A stretch of 64,000 nucleotides of DNA. Origin: Cryptosporidium bovis. Its lineage: Eukaryota > Apicomplexa > Conoidasida > Eucoccidiorida > Cryptosporidiidae. Each line of letters starts with the position of its first letter. Position 1 is the stretch's first letter. Below the pieces are notes generated by a model, which saw nothing but the letters and a program-made list of their open reading frames with translations, had not been told where the DNA came from and ran no database searches. The stretch is from positions 596,001 through 660,000 of the forward strand of contig VHIT02000028.1 in assembly GCA_009768925.2 (NCBI GenBank), in the 5' to 3' direction. Below are positions 30,938 through 41,011 of the stretch, piece by piece. The position numbers and the translations under genes are program-made.

Positions 30938-32014
30938 CTACTCGCCTTGAAAAGACAGTATTGCCTTAATTATGTCGAGTTTTTTTGATTTCGGATTTAT
31001 TTCCAAGTTAATTTCACTGCAAATATCCTTTAATTCTGAAACCTTCATTGAGTTAAGTACATTCTCACTATAATGAGGTGTTTTTGCAATCCTTGCTAAT
31101 TTACTTGTTTTTTTAATAGATTTTTGTTTCTTTTCATTACAACTTTTCTCCGAATCAGTTTTTTTATTTGATTTTGACTTTCTGAAACTCGAAACTTTCT
31201 CGCTATCACACATTGACTTAAGCTCTAATGAGTAGTTTGAAACTAACAAACTTGGATTTGCTGCCTCTGCTGCCTTTACAACTCTTCCTTTAAGCGTTGG
31301 TGGTTTTATTTTACCCAGATTTGTCTTCTCTAAAACGCTCTTTAATGGATTAGTTTCCATTTTTCCTGTATTATTTTTATTGCCCTTTTTACTTATAACA
31401 CCCTCGGTTTTTTGATTATTTGATTCCTTGGTTATACTTTTCTTTGGCTCTACTTGTTGAATATCCTCATTCTGAAGACGTCTTAGCCTGCTCTTCTTAA
31501 ATGGTGCATTTTCGTTACTCACATCCTCAACAACGCAAACATTGTTATTTTGTGAGGTTCTTTTTTTGCCTTTACTTGTTACAACGTCTACATCATCCTC
31601 GATTTGATTATTTTTGATATTAATTACCTGCAACTTTGAATGCATTTCTGATAACTCTTTAATTAAATTTTGCTTCTCTTTAACTAATTTTGATAGTTCC
31701 TTTTCGTAATTCTTTTTATCTTTGGATGAATTGCATGCTTCCTTTTCCAATTCGAATATCCTCTTCTCCTTAGATTCCATTTCTAGCTCCCTCAAACTCA
31801 ATTTTTCAGTTATACATGCTATCTCACTCTGTAAAGACTCATTTCTTTCTTCCAACACACTCAAACTAACCATTTGATCTTTCAGTACATCTATATAAGC
31901 TTCAAACTTTCTTGTCTCCATCTCAACTATTTTTCTCGTTGATTTCTCTATTTCTGCTATTCCCGACTCTATATAACCCTGAAAAGGGTGATACATCACG
32001 TTTGATTCACTCAT
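30938..32014 (-). CDS. coiled-coil protein with C-terminal SAP-like domain
   Basis: 358 residues. A coiled coil covers about 15-145 (heptads through LEERNESLQSEIACITEKL and KELSKLVKEKQNLIKEL). A long basic, Lys/Ser/Asn-rich middle (150-300) carries KKGKR/KKSRLRR-type nuclear-localisation patches. The last about 35 residues (MKVSELKDICSEINLEI, then SKKLDIIKAILSF) fit a SAP motif, a helix-turn-helix that binds AT-rich DNA. A chromosome- or kinetochore-associated nuclear protein is likely, but no orthologue is named. The gene is parallel to TIM17, which lies upstream on the minus strand. Confidence 0.72.
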   Translation of the reverse strand: MSESNVMYHPFQGYIESGIAEIEKSTRKIVEMETRKFEAYIDVLKDQMVSLSVLEERNESLQSEIACITEKLSLRELEMESKEKRIFELEKEACNSSKDKKNYEKELSKLVKEKQNLIKELSEMHSKLQVINIKNNQIEDDVDVVTSKGKKRTSQNNNVCVVEDVSNENAPFKKSRLRRLQNEDIQQVEPKKSITKESNNQKTEGVISKKGNKNNTGKMETNPLKSVLEKTNLGKIKPPTLKGRVVKAAEAANPSLLVSNYSLELKSMCDSEKVSSFRKSKSNKKTDSEKSCNEKKQKSIKKTSKLARIAKTPHYSENVLNSMKVSELKDICSEINLEINPKSKKLDIIKAILSFQGE

Positions 32015-32885
32015 CTATCTTACTTTTGTTCTTTCTTAATTATGTTGATAAAACTAACAATTTTGCTGTTCTATTTTAGTTTATACGTTCACTTAAAAAA
32101 ATACTCTCACTTTTTATTGTATTTTGTTTAGTTCTTGTTTATTCTTTTAACTTTCACAAGTACATAAATAGATCCAGAAATTTGTTATTTTTTGTTCAAA
32201 GCAATATAACGTAAGTGTATCCTTTGTTGTAAAAAAAGCAATTGTATTCTATCGACTTTGTTTTATGTGCCTTTATATTAAGATGATTTTTCTTACTTGC
32301 AATACACCTCAAATTTGCATGTTCCTTATCTTGATATTAATTTGGGAAAAAATGACAAAAAAGGGAGATAACCCGATCACCTTTTTTCCTCTTTAACTAT
32401 TTTTCCTCTATTTACTTATATTTTTGGGTGTTTCCTATTACAAACACTTTTTTATTATTATTTGTAAATATTTATTTATGATCCACAAGTAACCCGCCTT
32501 TTTCAAATAGTTCCATTGGTAAATAAGGTGTAAATTCAAGAGCCGACACAAGCAAAAGTAGAGTACTCAACATAACGTGAGAAAATACAAAACACTGTTT
32601 ACTGGAAATGGCTAGAAATTACATGAGAATAGGAAGTTAGATGGAAATTATTTGAAGTATAAAGAAAATGGTTATTATAACAATAGTAGGCTTTAAATTA
32701 GAGTAAAACAACGCTCTGAGAAAACAGATGCGATATTAAAGTTGTGTTTTGATTTATATTATATATTTCAAGTCACACACATCCATTGTTAATCTTTTTC
32801 CACAATGTTGTATTTTGTCATGTTGCATGTGCATGCATGTGCATGTATGTGTAATGACCTATTTGCTGCAATTTTCAATATTTCA
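32015..32885. promoter_or_regulatory. promoter side of the SAP-domain gene with TGCATG repeats
   Basis: 871 bp. A cluster of TGCATG/GCATGCATG units lies at 32824-32852, just after the TIM17 stop and about 810 nt upstream of the SAP-gene start. CCCGCC-type GC patch near 32493. No gene seen. Confidence 0.35.
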
Positions 32886-33371
32886 CTATTTTATGTTATT
32901 TATTCTATTCATTTGTAAAATTTTTTGATAATCTTCAAATTGTTGTCTTGGAGTTTGAACTGTTCTCCTATTCATTCCAATAGAGACTATTTCTATGACA
33001 GTTAGTAAAAACCCTCCTGCCATTGCACTTTTAAGCGATGTTTTAAATCCATTTCTTATAGATAGTACACCTCCTGTGGCTGCTCCCGACAGAATAGCAT
33101 TCCAATGATCTTCTTTTCCTCTCATTTTAGATAATAAACAGTCAAATGACGAAAATACTCCCCCCCATATTGCAAAACTGGTGCCTAATGAAGCTGCTGA
33201 TCTTCTGGCAAACAATAAACCACTTGATATTGATTCTAATTTGTTACTTGAGTACTTCATGCCCTTGAAAAAATTCGTAACGAAGCCACCTATAGAACCC
33301 ATTGCAAAAGCACCACCCATATCTTCTATAACTCTATCTGGGAATGGCTCCTTTATGATGTCACCACTCAT
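32886..33371 (-). CDS. TIM17: mitochondrial inner-membrane translocase TIM17
   Basis: 161 residues, usual TIM17 length. The head reads EPFPDRVIEDMGGAFAMGSIGG, close to the canonical EPCPxRIxxDxGxAFxMGxIGG but without the first Cys. Four hydrophobic segments follow. FAIWGGVFSSFDCLLSKMRGKED and GAATGGVLSIRNG are signature TIM17 blocks. TIM17 is a core channel-forming part of the TIM23 presequence translocase, so the organism imports protein into a mitochondrion or reduced mitosome. The C-terminal tail (after residue 140) is short and polar. Confidence 0.93.
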   Translation of the reverse strand: MSGDIIKEPFPDRVIEDMGGAFAMGSIGGFVTNFFKGMKYSSNKLESISSGLLFARRSAASLGTSFAIWGGVFSSFDCLLSKMRGKEDHWNAILSGAATGGVLSIRNGFKTSLKSAMAGGFLLTVIEIVSIGMNRRTVQTPRQQFEDYQKILQMNRINNIK

Positions 33372-34130
33372 TTTAATTGTTTATCAATATTAGTAAATCT
33401 AAACAAACTACATAAATTGATATGTTTATATTTTTCTTTAAATATAATCTTTAGAGACAAAATATGGCTATTTGAAACCACTTCTGTTAATATTTTTACT
33501 GTATATAAATTGCGTACGTGTATTTGTTCAGATATATATGAACAACACCCACTACTCTACAATATCAAAATAAATATTAAAAATTCTATTTTGTTTTACT
33601 AACAAGCCGATTCATACGCACCTGTTAATTTCCCGGGTTTATTACTATTCCCACTAAACCAGGAACCGAGTTGTTTTTGTGATAAAAATACCACAATAGT
33701 TGTTACACAAAAATTCTCTTTTTCTCACTTAAATTTCAGCCCTTTGCAAATCGAAGTGTATATAAACTCACTTATTTCTAGAATATAAAATATATGCTTT
33801 TTTTCTCTTTCAAATCAATAAATATAACATATGTAGATCCCGTCTGGCAAACACTAACATTAAATTAACTATTCATTCCAGGCATCACAGTATTTATCCA
33901 CAGATGGTCAAAATAACACCAACTATCTTAACTGTTCCCCAAATGAAAAAGGAATAAACACTGTAATCTTTTATACCTCAAAACCGCTCTCCGTTATATA
34001 AACCAGCTACTTTAATCAAATACTGTGTAAAACATACAGCCGAACATCCAAGAGGGGTAAATAAATTTTATCAAGCACCGATCATCTACTGTAGTAATAT
34101 TAATTATTCAAAACGCCACCCTGCTGGTCT
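33372..34130. other. intergenic, TIM17 promoter and tRNA-Cys 5' flank
   Basis: 759 bp of AT-rich DNA between the divergent TIM17 gene and tRNA-Cys. No ORF above noise and no strong palindrome noticed. Confidence 0.5.
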
Positions 34131-34202
34131 GGATCGATAGCTCAGTGGTAGAGCAGGCGACTGCAGATCGTCTGGTCCCTGGTTCAAATCCGGGTCGGTC
34201 CT
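34131..34202 (+). tRNA. tRNA-Cys (GCA)
   Basis: A full cloverleaf in 72 nt without the CCA. The acceptor GGATCGA pairs with TCGGTCC (with one T-G pair). The D arm is GCTC/GAGC, and anticodon stem GGCGA/TCGTC closes the loop CTGCAGA with anticodon GCA. T arm CCTGG/CCGGG with TTCAAAT. Discriminator base is T, as expected for tRNA-Cys. No intron. Unlike tRNA-Phe in this window, there is no T-run right after it: the first is at 34257-34261, beyond a GC-rich hairpin. Confidence 0.96.
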
Positions 34203-34261
34203 TGAAGTTCGCGCCGCGCCCGTGTTTGGGTGCCCTGCATCGGGCCCGGCGCAGCCTTTTT
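34203..34261 (+). ncRNA. GC-rich hairpin in the tRNA-Cys 3' trailer (possible small RNA)
   Basis: Directly after the tRNA is a hairpin: GCGCCG (34211-34216) pairs with CGGCGC (34247-34252). A C/C mismatch is followed by GCCCG (34218-34222) with CGGGC (34241-34245). An 18-nt loop holds GGGTGCCC. It is followed by TTTTT (34257-34261), a Pol III stop. The GC content stands out sharply against the flanks. The arrangement implies one Pol III transcript carrying tRNA and hairpin. Whether the hairpin is a stable RNA or only trailer is unknown. Confidence 0.5.
34257..34261 (+). terminator. Pol III T5 terminator
   Basis: First T-run of four or more after the tRNA-Cys gene. It lies just 3' of the GC-rich hairpin. 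Confidence 0.5.
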
Positions 34262-34967
34262 GTAGTCACAAGTATAAATAGCAATGTCCTACAACCTTCC
34301 CCTCTCCCGCCTCATTTCGCTGTTTTTCCAACATTCACTTACTGACACTTATTCCATACATTAAAATTATTACATGCATATGGCGCCGTCAAGGCGCCGC
34401 ATTGTTAGATCATGGGTAGACGTGACGTTATGAGTACATGTGCGCAAAACAAGAAATTTGTGGGACCATTTATGTATATATAAATATATATTAAAATATA
34501 TACTTATATATATTGAATATATTCAGGTATTTTTTTATGAATAATACTTAAAAAATTAGTATATGTATCTATGCATATGTTAATAATAAAATACAAATTG
34601 AGAAAAAATAATTAAGGAAGGAAAAGAGAAAGGTGTTGGAACTAGCATAAATATAGTTTATATATTCCTTTTTTCTTCTTTTCTTTTTTCATTCATATAT
34701 CGAGAGCCTAAGAGTTCGTGTGAAAAAAAATAAAGAACTGAATGAAAAAAGATTAAATTAAAATTGAATATTTATATAATCTGAATAAGAATAAATAATA
34801 AATTATTATTTGACATTAATACACAACAATAAGCTTAAATATAGCTATATAATTTAGTATTAATACTGCAACAACTATATACATATATATTTGAATGTAA
34901 TAAAGTATTGAAAGGTTTTAGGTTTAATTTACTGTTTATTTGATTTGGTAAATAAAATAAGGCAAAA
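34262..34967. promoter_or_regulatory. alveolin promoter region
   Basis: 706 bp. TGGCGCC (34381-34387) and AGGCGCCG (34392-34399) form a paired GC palindrome with a 5-nt spacer. The remainder is very AT-rich with TATATA runs (34480-34510). No gene seen. Confidence 0.4.
34381..34399. promoter_or_regulatory. double GGCGCC palindrome
   Basis: Two self-complementary GGCGCC hexamers (34382-34387, 34393-34398) are separated by GTCAA. They could be twin E2F-like sites or a hairpin, about 570 nt upstream of the alveolin start. Confidence 0.4.
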
Positions 34968-36125
34968 ATGGCAGATGTACCAGGATCAGAGGATGTAAAT
35001 TCATCACAACAGTCTTATAATCTTCCTCCACAATTCTCAAACGAGCCAGATGTAAGGACAATGGCATCAATTAAGGCAACGCTTTCCAAAAAAGCTGAGG
35101 AATTAGTCAAGGCAGGTCAGCCATATGTAATGACAAGTTTAGGTCCAATACCATTACCAGATAATGTTAGAAACCAAATACCAGAAAAATTCGTGGCTGC
35201 ACCAGTATTGGAGGAAAGAGAGGTTATAGTTGCTAGAAGAGAAGTACAGGAAAGAATAATAGAGGTTCCACAAATTCAATATGAACACAAGTTTGTTGAA
35301 GTTCCGCAAAAGGTAGTTGTGGAAAAAATTATACCAATTCCGAAAGATGTTGTTAGAGAGGTTGAAATACCAAGATATACAGCAACTGTTGAAGAGAAAG
35401 TTATTGAAGTACCACAAGGTGTTAAATTTGTTGAAGTTCCTGTTGAAGTTCCAATAGCATACCCACCAAGAATAGTTCCTGTTCCAAAACCATATATCGT
35501 AGAAAGAACTGTTGAATTATCACGCCCTGTAATTGAAGAACGCTTGTTAGAAGTTCCACAGAAAGTATATCGTCAAGTACCATATTATAAAGATGTCGAG
35601 GTACCATTTGTTGTTCCAAGATATGTTGAAAAACTTGTTGAAGTACCATTCCATCCAGGTATGATGTATGATGAAAATATTTTAAATCAATCAGTTCCTC
35701 CTATTCCACCCCAGTCACAACAGCCATTTATGATTCCTGGAACAGCTCCTACAAGTGCACCTTTACTATCTATGCCACAACCAATGTATGCGCCTAACGA
35801 TCCTAATGAAATTGCTTCTGATGGTCTTCCATCACATCCTGCTATCCCACCATATCACATGTTACCTAAAAATCAACCAGGTTCGATTCCTCAAATGATA
35901 CCATTGGCAAATTCATATGCAGCTTTTCCATTACCTCAAGGTGTTAATATGACAAATCATATGTTAAATGCTGGTAATGCTGCTCACATTCCAGGAAAGA
36001 CACCCATACCGTTTAATCCGCCTCAACAACAAAATCTGATTACTGGAATGAATTTAAATCAAGTTAACTACCCAAGTAATCCTCGTCAACAGTATCCTTA
36101 TCATTATCCTCCCCGACAACAATAA
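34968..36125 (+). CDS. alveolin-repeat inner membrane complex protein
   Basis: 385 residues. Residues about 75-230 consist of alveolin/articulin-type Val/Pro repeats with the core motif E-[KR]-x-[VI]-E-V-P, for example ERIIEVPQ, HKFVEVPQK, EEKVIEVPQ, ERLLEVPQK and EKLVEVP. Alveolins form the subpellicular network under the inner membrane complex of alveolates and define cell shape. The C-terminal 150 residues are Pro/Gln/Asn/Met-rich and probably disordered; no terminal Cys for palmitoylation is seen. Intronless. The preceding tRNA-Cys is on the same strand. Confidence 0.92.
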   Translation: MADVPGSEDVNSSQQSYNLPPQFSNEPDVRTMASIKATLSKKAEELVKAGQPYVMTSLGPIPLPDNVRNQIPEKFVAAPVLEEREVIVARREVQERIIEVPQIQYEHKFVEVPQKVVVEKIIPIPKDVVREVEIPRYTATVEEKVIEVPQGVKFVEVPVEVPIAYPPRIVPVPKPYIVERTVELSRPVIEERLLEVPQKVYRQVPYYKDVEVPFVVPRYVEKLVEVPFHPGMMYDENILNQSVPPIPPQSQQPFMIPGTAPTSAPLLSMPQPMYAPNDPNEIASDGLPSHPAIPPYHMLPKNQPGSIPQMIPLANSYAAFPLPQGVNMTNHMLNAGNAAHIPGKTPIPFNPPQQQNLITGMNLNQVNYPSNPRQQYPYHYPPRQQ

Positions 36126-38529
36126 ATACTATTACAACTGGGAGGAGAATAAATAATAGAAAAAAATATTATGTCAATAAAATAGGAATTTAGTGTTTTA
36201 TTTGGGTTTTTATTTGTTATTTCTCTATTGAACTCTACCTCAATTGTTTATTAACTTTATATTTAAATTATATACTCGATTTTTTTTATCTTAAATCATT
36301 TTTGACTAATTAAACGTACTTTGATTCTAGTTAAGATTATACAAATAACACTGGATACTGTAATCTCTATATTGAATATTTGAAACCTACTTAGAGACTA
36401 ATTATTGAAATTTACAGCTTACATTGTATTATACATTCAATCACTATATATATACATACTTGTATTTAACTAAAGTATATGCACTAATTTATGTACACTC
36501 AACATTGTATATTAAATTCAGCTTGTTGTATAAACAAATTTATCACAATAAAAATGGAGTGGTATTTTTTATTTTATAACGTTATTTCAGCCACATTCCT
36601 TTTGTTCAATACAAGTTCTTTTTTTCTATATTGTTATATCTCAGGATTCACAACTGTAATGATAATCACTTGGTAATAACAAATGTCACAGTTCCAAGTA
36701 TTGAAACGATAAAAGAGTCAAAATAACAGTAAAATTAATGTATAAGAAGTGAAATTTACCAGGTAGAATTAGTTTTTACAATGTATTTGATATGAAACAA
36801 AATATTAATTTGGTAAATCACAGTGTCTTATGGCACATCAAAAATTCTGATTTGATTACAATATTTTCCAGAAAACGTTAAATTTTGTCTAAATGTATAC
36901 ATGGATGAAAATTGTGGTTAATTATTGCCTTTTAAACATAGCAATCCCGTTGAGTATGATTAAATGAAAATATCAAACTAGAAGGTATGCATTAAGTTAA
37001 TGCCTTATGTGAACGTATATTTGTTCAGTATAAACTCAAAGTCGGCTCGTTTACGAAACAAACACAAAAACTTTCATAGTGTTTGATTCGAATGCTCCGT
37101 ACACCTTATAGTAAATTTATTTTTACAAACAAAAAATGCATAAATCGTGCCCCACATAATCAAATATAAACCAAGATAAAATATAAATACAAAGAAAATC
37201 ACTATGAGTCTGGTCAGACATATCAAATAACTTTTGCTTATTTGATATGAAAAATAAACAAGTTACTACGAAGCTATGTTTGAACAACAAGAATGACAAT
37301 TGGAGACGGCCTCTAAGGAAATATTTGTCATATCATGACAATTTTTGATTAGTAAATTAACACAAATCTGAAAGAGAAATATGGAACAATATGTGGTTTT
37401 GTGTGTCAAATTTTCTTTTGCAAATAGTCTTAAATGATGTTTTCGTAATGTTGTTTTTTTAAAAGGAAAAAATGCTTCGGTAAAAAAAGATCCACCTTTT
37501 TAATCTGACCTCTAGTACTCTCTCTAGAGTCAACTTAAGGTCATCCGCCTATCTCTCGTGCGATTCCCATCTAAACATTTTCTCCTACTACTTTAACAGT
37601 TGTTCTAACTATCAACTTCAAACTTGCACTACTTTAAGAGAGATATTTACATTTATCTCCTACTAGTTAAATATTTACAAATGGATATAAAAACATATAC
37701 ATTATGTCTATATATGTCTAGCCAAATTGCCGCCCATTCTTCAATAGTAATAGTAGTTAAAACAAAATACGTCCGGTGTGCCCGCCTGATATAAGTAGTT
37801 TTTGGTACCTATTATTAGAATTATTAAATAGGTATTAAATACAAATACAATAAATGAGGTAAAATTTGATTAATTTAATGGTTAAAATGTAAAAAAGTTA
37901 TTATACAAGATTGAAGGTCAATAAATAGAACAAATACATTATTAAATATAGAAGGAATTGGCGTACAGAAAAAATGTAGTGTATGAAAAGTGCGAATAAT
38001 TTAAAGATTTGAATATGGAATATAAAATCAAAAAAAGATAAAAGTTGAATTTGTTTAACACTAATTTAGCTTTAAATCAAATATATAGTTTTAAAACACA
38101 TTTATTGGTTAATTGTCCTATTTAAATAAAAAACTGAGTTTTAGTACCATTATATCTGTTTAATACAAGTAAAATGTCAACATAGAACCACAAACAGTAA
38201 AGTGGCAGAAGTTAAAATAAGTAATTAATTTATAAAAAACAGCATTGAATGCTTGTGTTAATTGCTTTCCTATAAAACCGTGAATTTTACATAATAATCG
38301 TTAGAATACTATATCTAGGTTGGGTTGAAGGAGTGTAATAAATTGGGTATCATTTCTATAGCTAAATTTGATTTCTAAACTAATTTACTGTTAACTTGTG
38401 AGAACACTGTATATGTCTAAAGGCCATTTAAAAATTGGAAATCAGAAGACTATTTTTTATTGTTTAAATCATTTCTTTTTAGAACAAGTAAAAATAATAA
38501 ACCAATACTCACATTAATTCCTAACTAAA
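36126..38529. other. 2.4-kb gene desert with clustered inverted repeats
   Basis: The longest gap in the window. No coding frame is convincing; the best, 61 codons at 36491-36676, looks random. Between about 37208 and 37531 lie several dyads: CATATCAAATAA/TTATTTGATATG (37219-37249), TTGTCAT/ATGACAA (37325-37341), AAAAAG/CTTTTT (37484-37501) and CTCTAG/CTAGAG (about 37512-37531). GC motifs GCCGCCC (about 37730) and CCCGCC (about 37783) also occur. It may be a long promoter of the next gene or hold an unrecognised RNA gene. Confidence 0.5.
37219..37249. repeat. perfect 12-bp inverted repeat
   Basis: CATATCAAATAA and TTATTTGATATG flank a 7-nt loop CTTTTGC. It is immediately preceded by the dyad GTCTG-GT-CAGAC (37208-37219). 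Confidence 0.8.
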
Positions 38530-39354
38530 ATGAATTTAAATACAATAAAAGAAAAGTCAAACAGGGATTTGGACCTTATAAATAGTAATAACGTTAGTGT
38601 GGCAAGTAATAATTACAATATGGTATTACGTCAGTACAATAATAGTAATATGAATACTCATGTGAGATATAACAATCACAACAATAAAGCAAATTTCAAT
38701 CATGACAATCGAAATAAACATGGTAATAGCAGCAACTATCGTATATATAGGAATGAAATATTTAGTGAATTTTCAAACATACATAAAAATAGGAAAATGC
38801 CATTTAAATCAGCTTTAAATATGGGAGAAAATATGAGTAACAGTTATTTAGAGTCAAACTTTATACCAGAATATCCTATTACATACTATTCAAATCAGGA
38901 GCTAATAAACCAATGTGTACATTCTCTGGCAGAGCCCAGGCAGTTGTATTCATATTCATCTCCTGTGGGTGATTTGGAGAAAACTATTGAAAACTATGAA
39001 ATACACGAATGTGGTTGGAATAACTACAATTCATTCACGCCAATTAATTTCGGATCATTTGAAACGTTGTTTGACAAAAGAGAGAGTCCTTTATGTTGTA
39101 GTCTCGAATCACAAAAAGGAACTTGTTCCTCATTTGAAAGAATAAATAATGGTATTTATCTCCAAAATAGTAAAAAAAATACAAATTACTTAAATTATGG
39201 AAGCCAAAAATTTGACAGATCCTCAAATTTAAATCTAGACTACTGTGAAATATTTTGTCTGGATGAGTTGCCTAACATTGATTTTGAACAATATACTGTC
39301 CCAGTTAATTATTTTGAAAGACTTCCAAATCCTAGTATAGGTCATATCAAGTGA
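38530..39354 (+). CDS. Asn-rich orphan protein
   Basis: 274 residues. The first 80 are dominated by Asn, His, Arg and Tyr (low complexity). The remainder has better-ordered, Tyr/Pro-containing blocks (about 100-190) and an acidic C-terminal segment (CLDELPNIDFEQYTVP). There is no signal peptide, membrane segment or recognised domain. Preceded by a 2.4-kb non-coding stretch, which is unusual in this compact genome and suggests complex regulation. Convergent with the TMEM230-like gene. Confidence 0.65.
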   Translation: MNLNTIKEKSNRDLDLINSNNVSVASNNYNMVLRQYNNSNMNTHVRYNNHNNKANFNHDNRNKHGNSSNYRIYRNEIFSEFSNIHKNRKMPFKSALNMGENMSNSYLESNFIPEYPITYYSNQELINQCVHSLAEPRQLYSYSSPVGDLEKTIENYEIHECGWNNYNSFTPINFGSFETLFDKRESPLCCSLESQKGTCSSFERINNGIYLQNSKKNTNYLNYGSQKFDRSSNLNLDYCEIFCLDELPNIDFEQYTVPVNYFERLPNPSIGHIK

Positions 39355-39645
39355 AATGGTAATAAATTTGACTTACTTATAGATGTTATTTTGCGAACAA
39401 TATACCACTGAGAAAGAGAAAGAATTTAGAGCGAAGTTACTACAAAAATAGAAGAAAGCATAGTGGTTACTCATTTATTTGAAAACTTTGTATAAAGAAG
39501 CTCTCTTTAATTATTATTGTTTTTGCGTATATTTAAATAATATATATTCCTTATTTTAAATCTAATTTTTATACAATATTAAAATATAATAAATGTTTAT
39601 ATCAGAATCAACATGCTTTTATAAGTAATAACAATAACGGATATA

Positions 39646-40059
39646 TTAAGATATTTCGATAAGTTCGATATTGTATTCAGATATGCCTCTTAAAACCTGA
39701 ACTGTTATAAAAGAATAATATGATCCAGGTATCAAACAAAGTACACCTAACATAATAGATGGCAAAGAATTTAAATATTCTGTATCCAATACGAGAGAAA
39801 TTCCAAGCAATAAAAAGCATATTCCAACAATTAATAGAAAAAATGATACCATTATTGGTTTATACGATATATTATTGAAACTATCAAAATTAGAATAGAC
39901 TGTTTTACCATCTACATTTGTGCCAATATCATCATTTTTTAATTTATTATTTCTCTGTTTTATAATATCTTTTTTATTGTTCTCTCTACTTCTAATACCC
40001 ATTTCGACCCCCTTGTTTTCTGTCAATTTATTTGTTTCTTCCTCTGCTATTTTATCCAT
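39646..40059 (-). CDS. TMEM230/TMEM134-family membrane protein
   Basis: 137 residues. A charged N-terminal half (1-65) is followed by two membrane segments (about 70-92 and 100-120). The second pair includes LGVLCLIPGSYYSFITVQVLRG, matching the TMEM230 signature G-x-L-x-x-x-P-G-x-Y...R-G, and KPIMVSFFLLIVGICFLLLG fits the first helix. TMEM230 is a two-pass protein of secretory and recycling vesicles. Minus-strand, 290 bp from the convergent Asn-rich gene. Confidence 0.8.
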   Translation of the reverse strand: MDKIAEEETNKLTENKGVEMGIRSRENNKKDIIKQRNNKLKNDDIGTNVDGKTVYSNFDSFNNISYKPIMVSFFLLIVGICFLLLGISLVLDTEYLNSLPSIMLGVLCLIPGSYYSFITVQVLRGISEYNIELIEIS

Positions 40060-40412
40060 TTGTTTATACTATTTTAACATAACCTTATATTCAATTCTAC
40101 TAATTTGCCTCCTTACCCTATTATTGCTCCAAAGTAATACATAAAAATAATTTGTAAATGTTCAAAGGAACAGTAGTAATTAAAACAACTAAGCAATTTC
40201 TAATTCAAGAAAAAACTTTAAACTTGGACTACTTTTTTGTTTAACTTCTGTCAATTTGCTATTGAAAATAACACCACTTGTTAATTCAAACAGGATATAA
40301 TTCTGATATTTCTATTGATGAACTAAACTCAAACGGAACTTCATATAACAGGATATAAACAATGATAGTTAAAGATTTTTCTTCGTTCAATTAATGTTAA
40401 CCCCAAAAGGAC
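40060..40412. other. spacer between the TMEM230-like gene and tRNA-Phe
   Basis: AT-rich region holding the TMEM230-like promoter and the 3' flank of tRNA-Phe. No other gene is seen. Confidence 0.5.
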
Positions 40413-40418
40413 AAAAAA
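40413..40418 (-). terminator. Pol III terminator of tRNA-Phe
   Basis: Six T in a row on the minus strand, one base after the tRNA discriminator. Confidence 0.85.
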
Positions 40419-40419
40419 G

Positions 40420-40492
40420 TGCCTTGACCCGTGATCGAAACGGGGACCTTAAGATCTTCAGTCTCACGCTCTCCCAACTGAGCTATCAAGGC
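40420..40492 (-). tRNA. tRNA-Phe (GAA)
   Basis: Reverse strand, 73 nt, no intron. Acceptor GCCTTGA pairs with TCAAGGC. D arm GCTC/GAGC. The anticodon stem TGAGA/TCTTA (with one G-T pair) closes loop CTGAAGA, anticodon GAA. T arm CCCGT/ACGGG with TTCGATC, discriminator A. Confidence 0.96.
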
Positions 40493-40981
40493 GCACGCTG
40501 TCGACCCATACACGTCTCCTTTTAACACTTGTTGATGATTTTTTTAATATTAACAGTAGTCGATTAATTTTAACTTAAATAGTAAAAATAGTAAGCAATT
40601 CTAATCGCATCAAACATAAACAATGAATTGGAATTAATGTTCTACATTTAAGATATTGGGTGGTAGTTTAATTTAAATTTACTGTTGGAAATATGTTATT
40701 ATTCCCTTTTATCTATTTGCTATATTACAACATGTTTGTTGTTATATATTTATTTTATTTGTTTATTATATACACTGCTCAGTGTTACTGCTATAAATAT
40801 CTAATCGTATTTTCTCACACTTTCTACCTTGTGTCATTGTTATTTCCACTAAACTATGAACCCCTTCTTAATGAGTATTTAATGGCAGTTCGATGCCAAC
40901 CTTTGTGTTTAAATAAGGAGAGAACCGACATCACAAGAGAACTAGAACTTAGGGCATAAAGAATCTGCAGTGCATTCACTA

Positions 40982-41011
40982 CCTGATCGCATCAGGGATC
41001 TTCTACAGATC
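40982..41011. repeat. two abutting hairpins
   Basis: CCTGAT-CGC-ATCAGG (40982-40996) is followed with no gap by GATCT-TCTAC-AGATC (40997-41011). Confidence 0.6.

Noticed and set aside
36491-36676. 61-codon plus-strand frame in the gene desert
   Set aside because: Too short and random-looking; flanks show no promoter or splice signals.
40693-40959. 88-codon plus-strand hydrophobic frame
   Set aside because: Poly-Leu/Tyr/Phe from T-rich DNA, no conserved pattern, next to a tRNA gene; treated as random.
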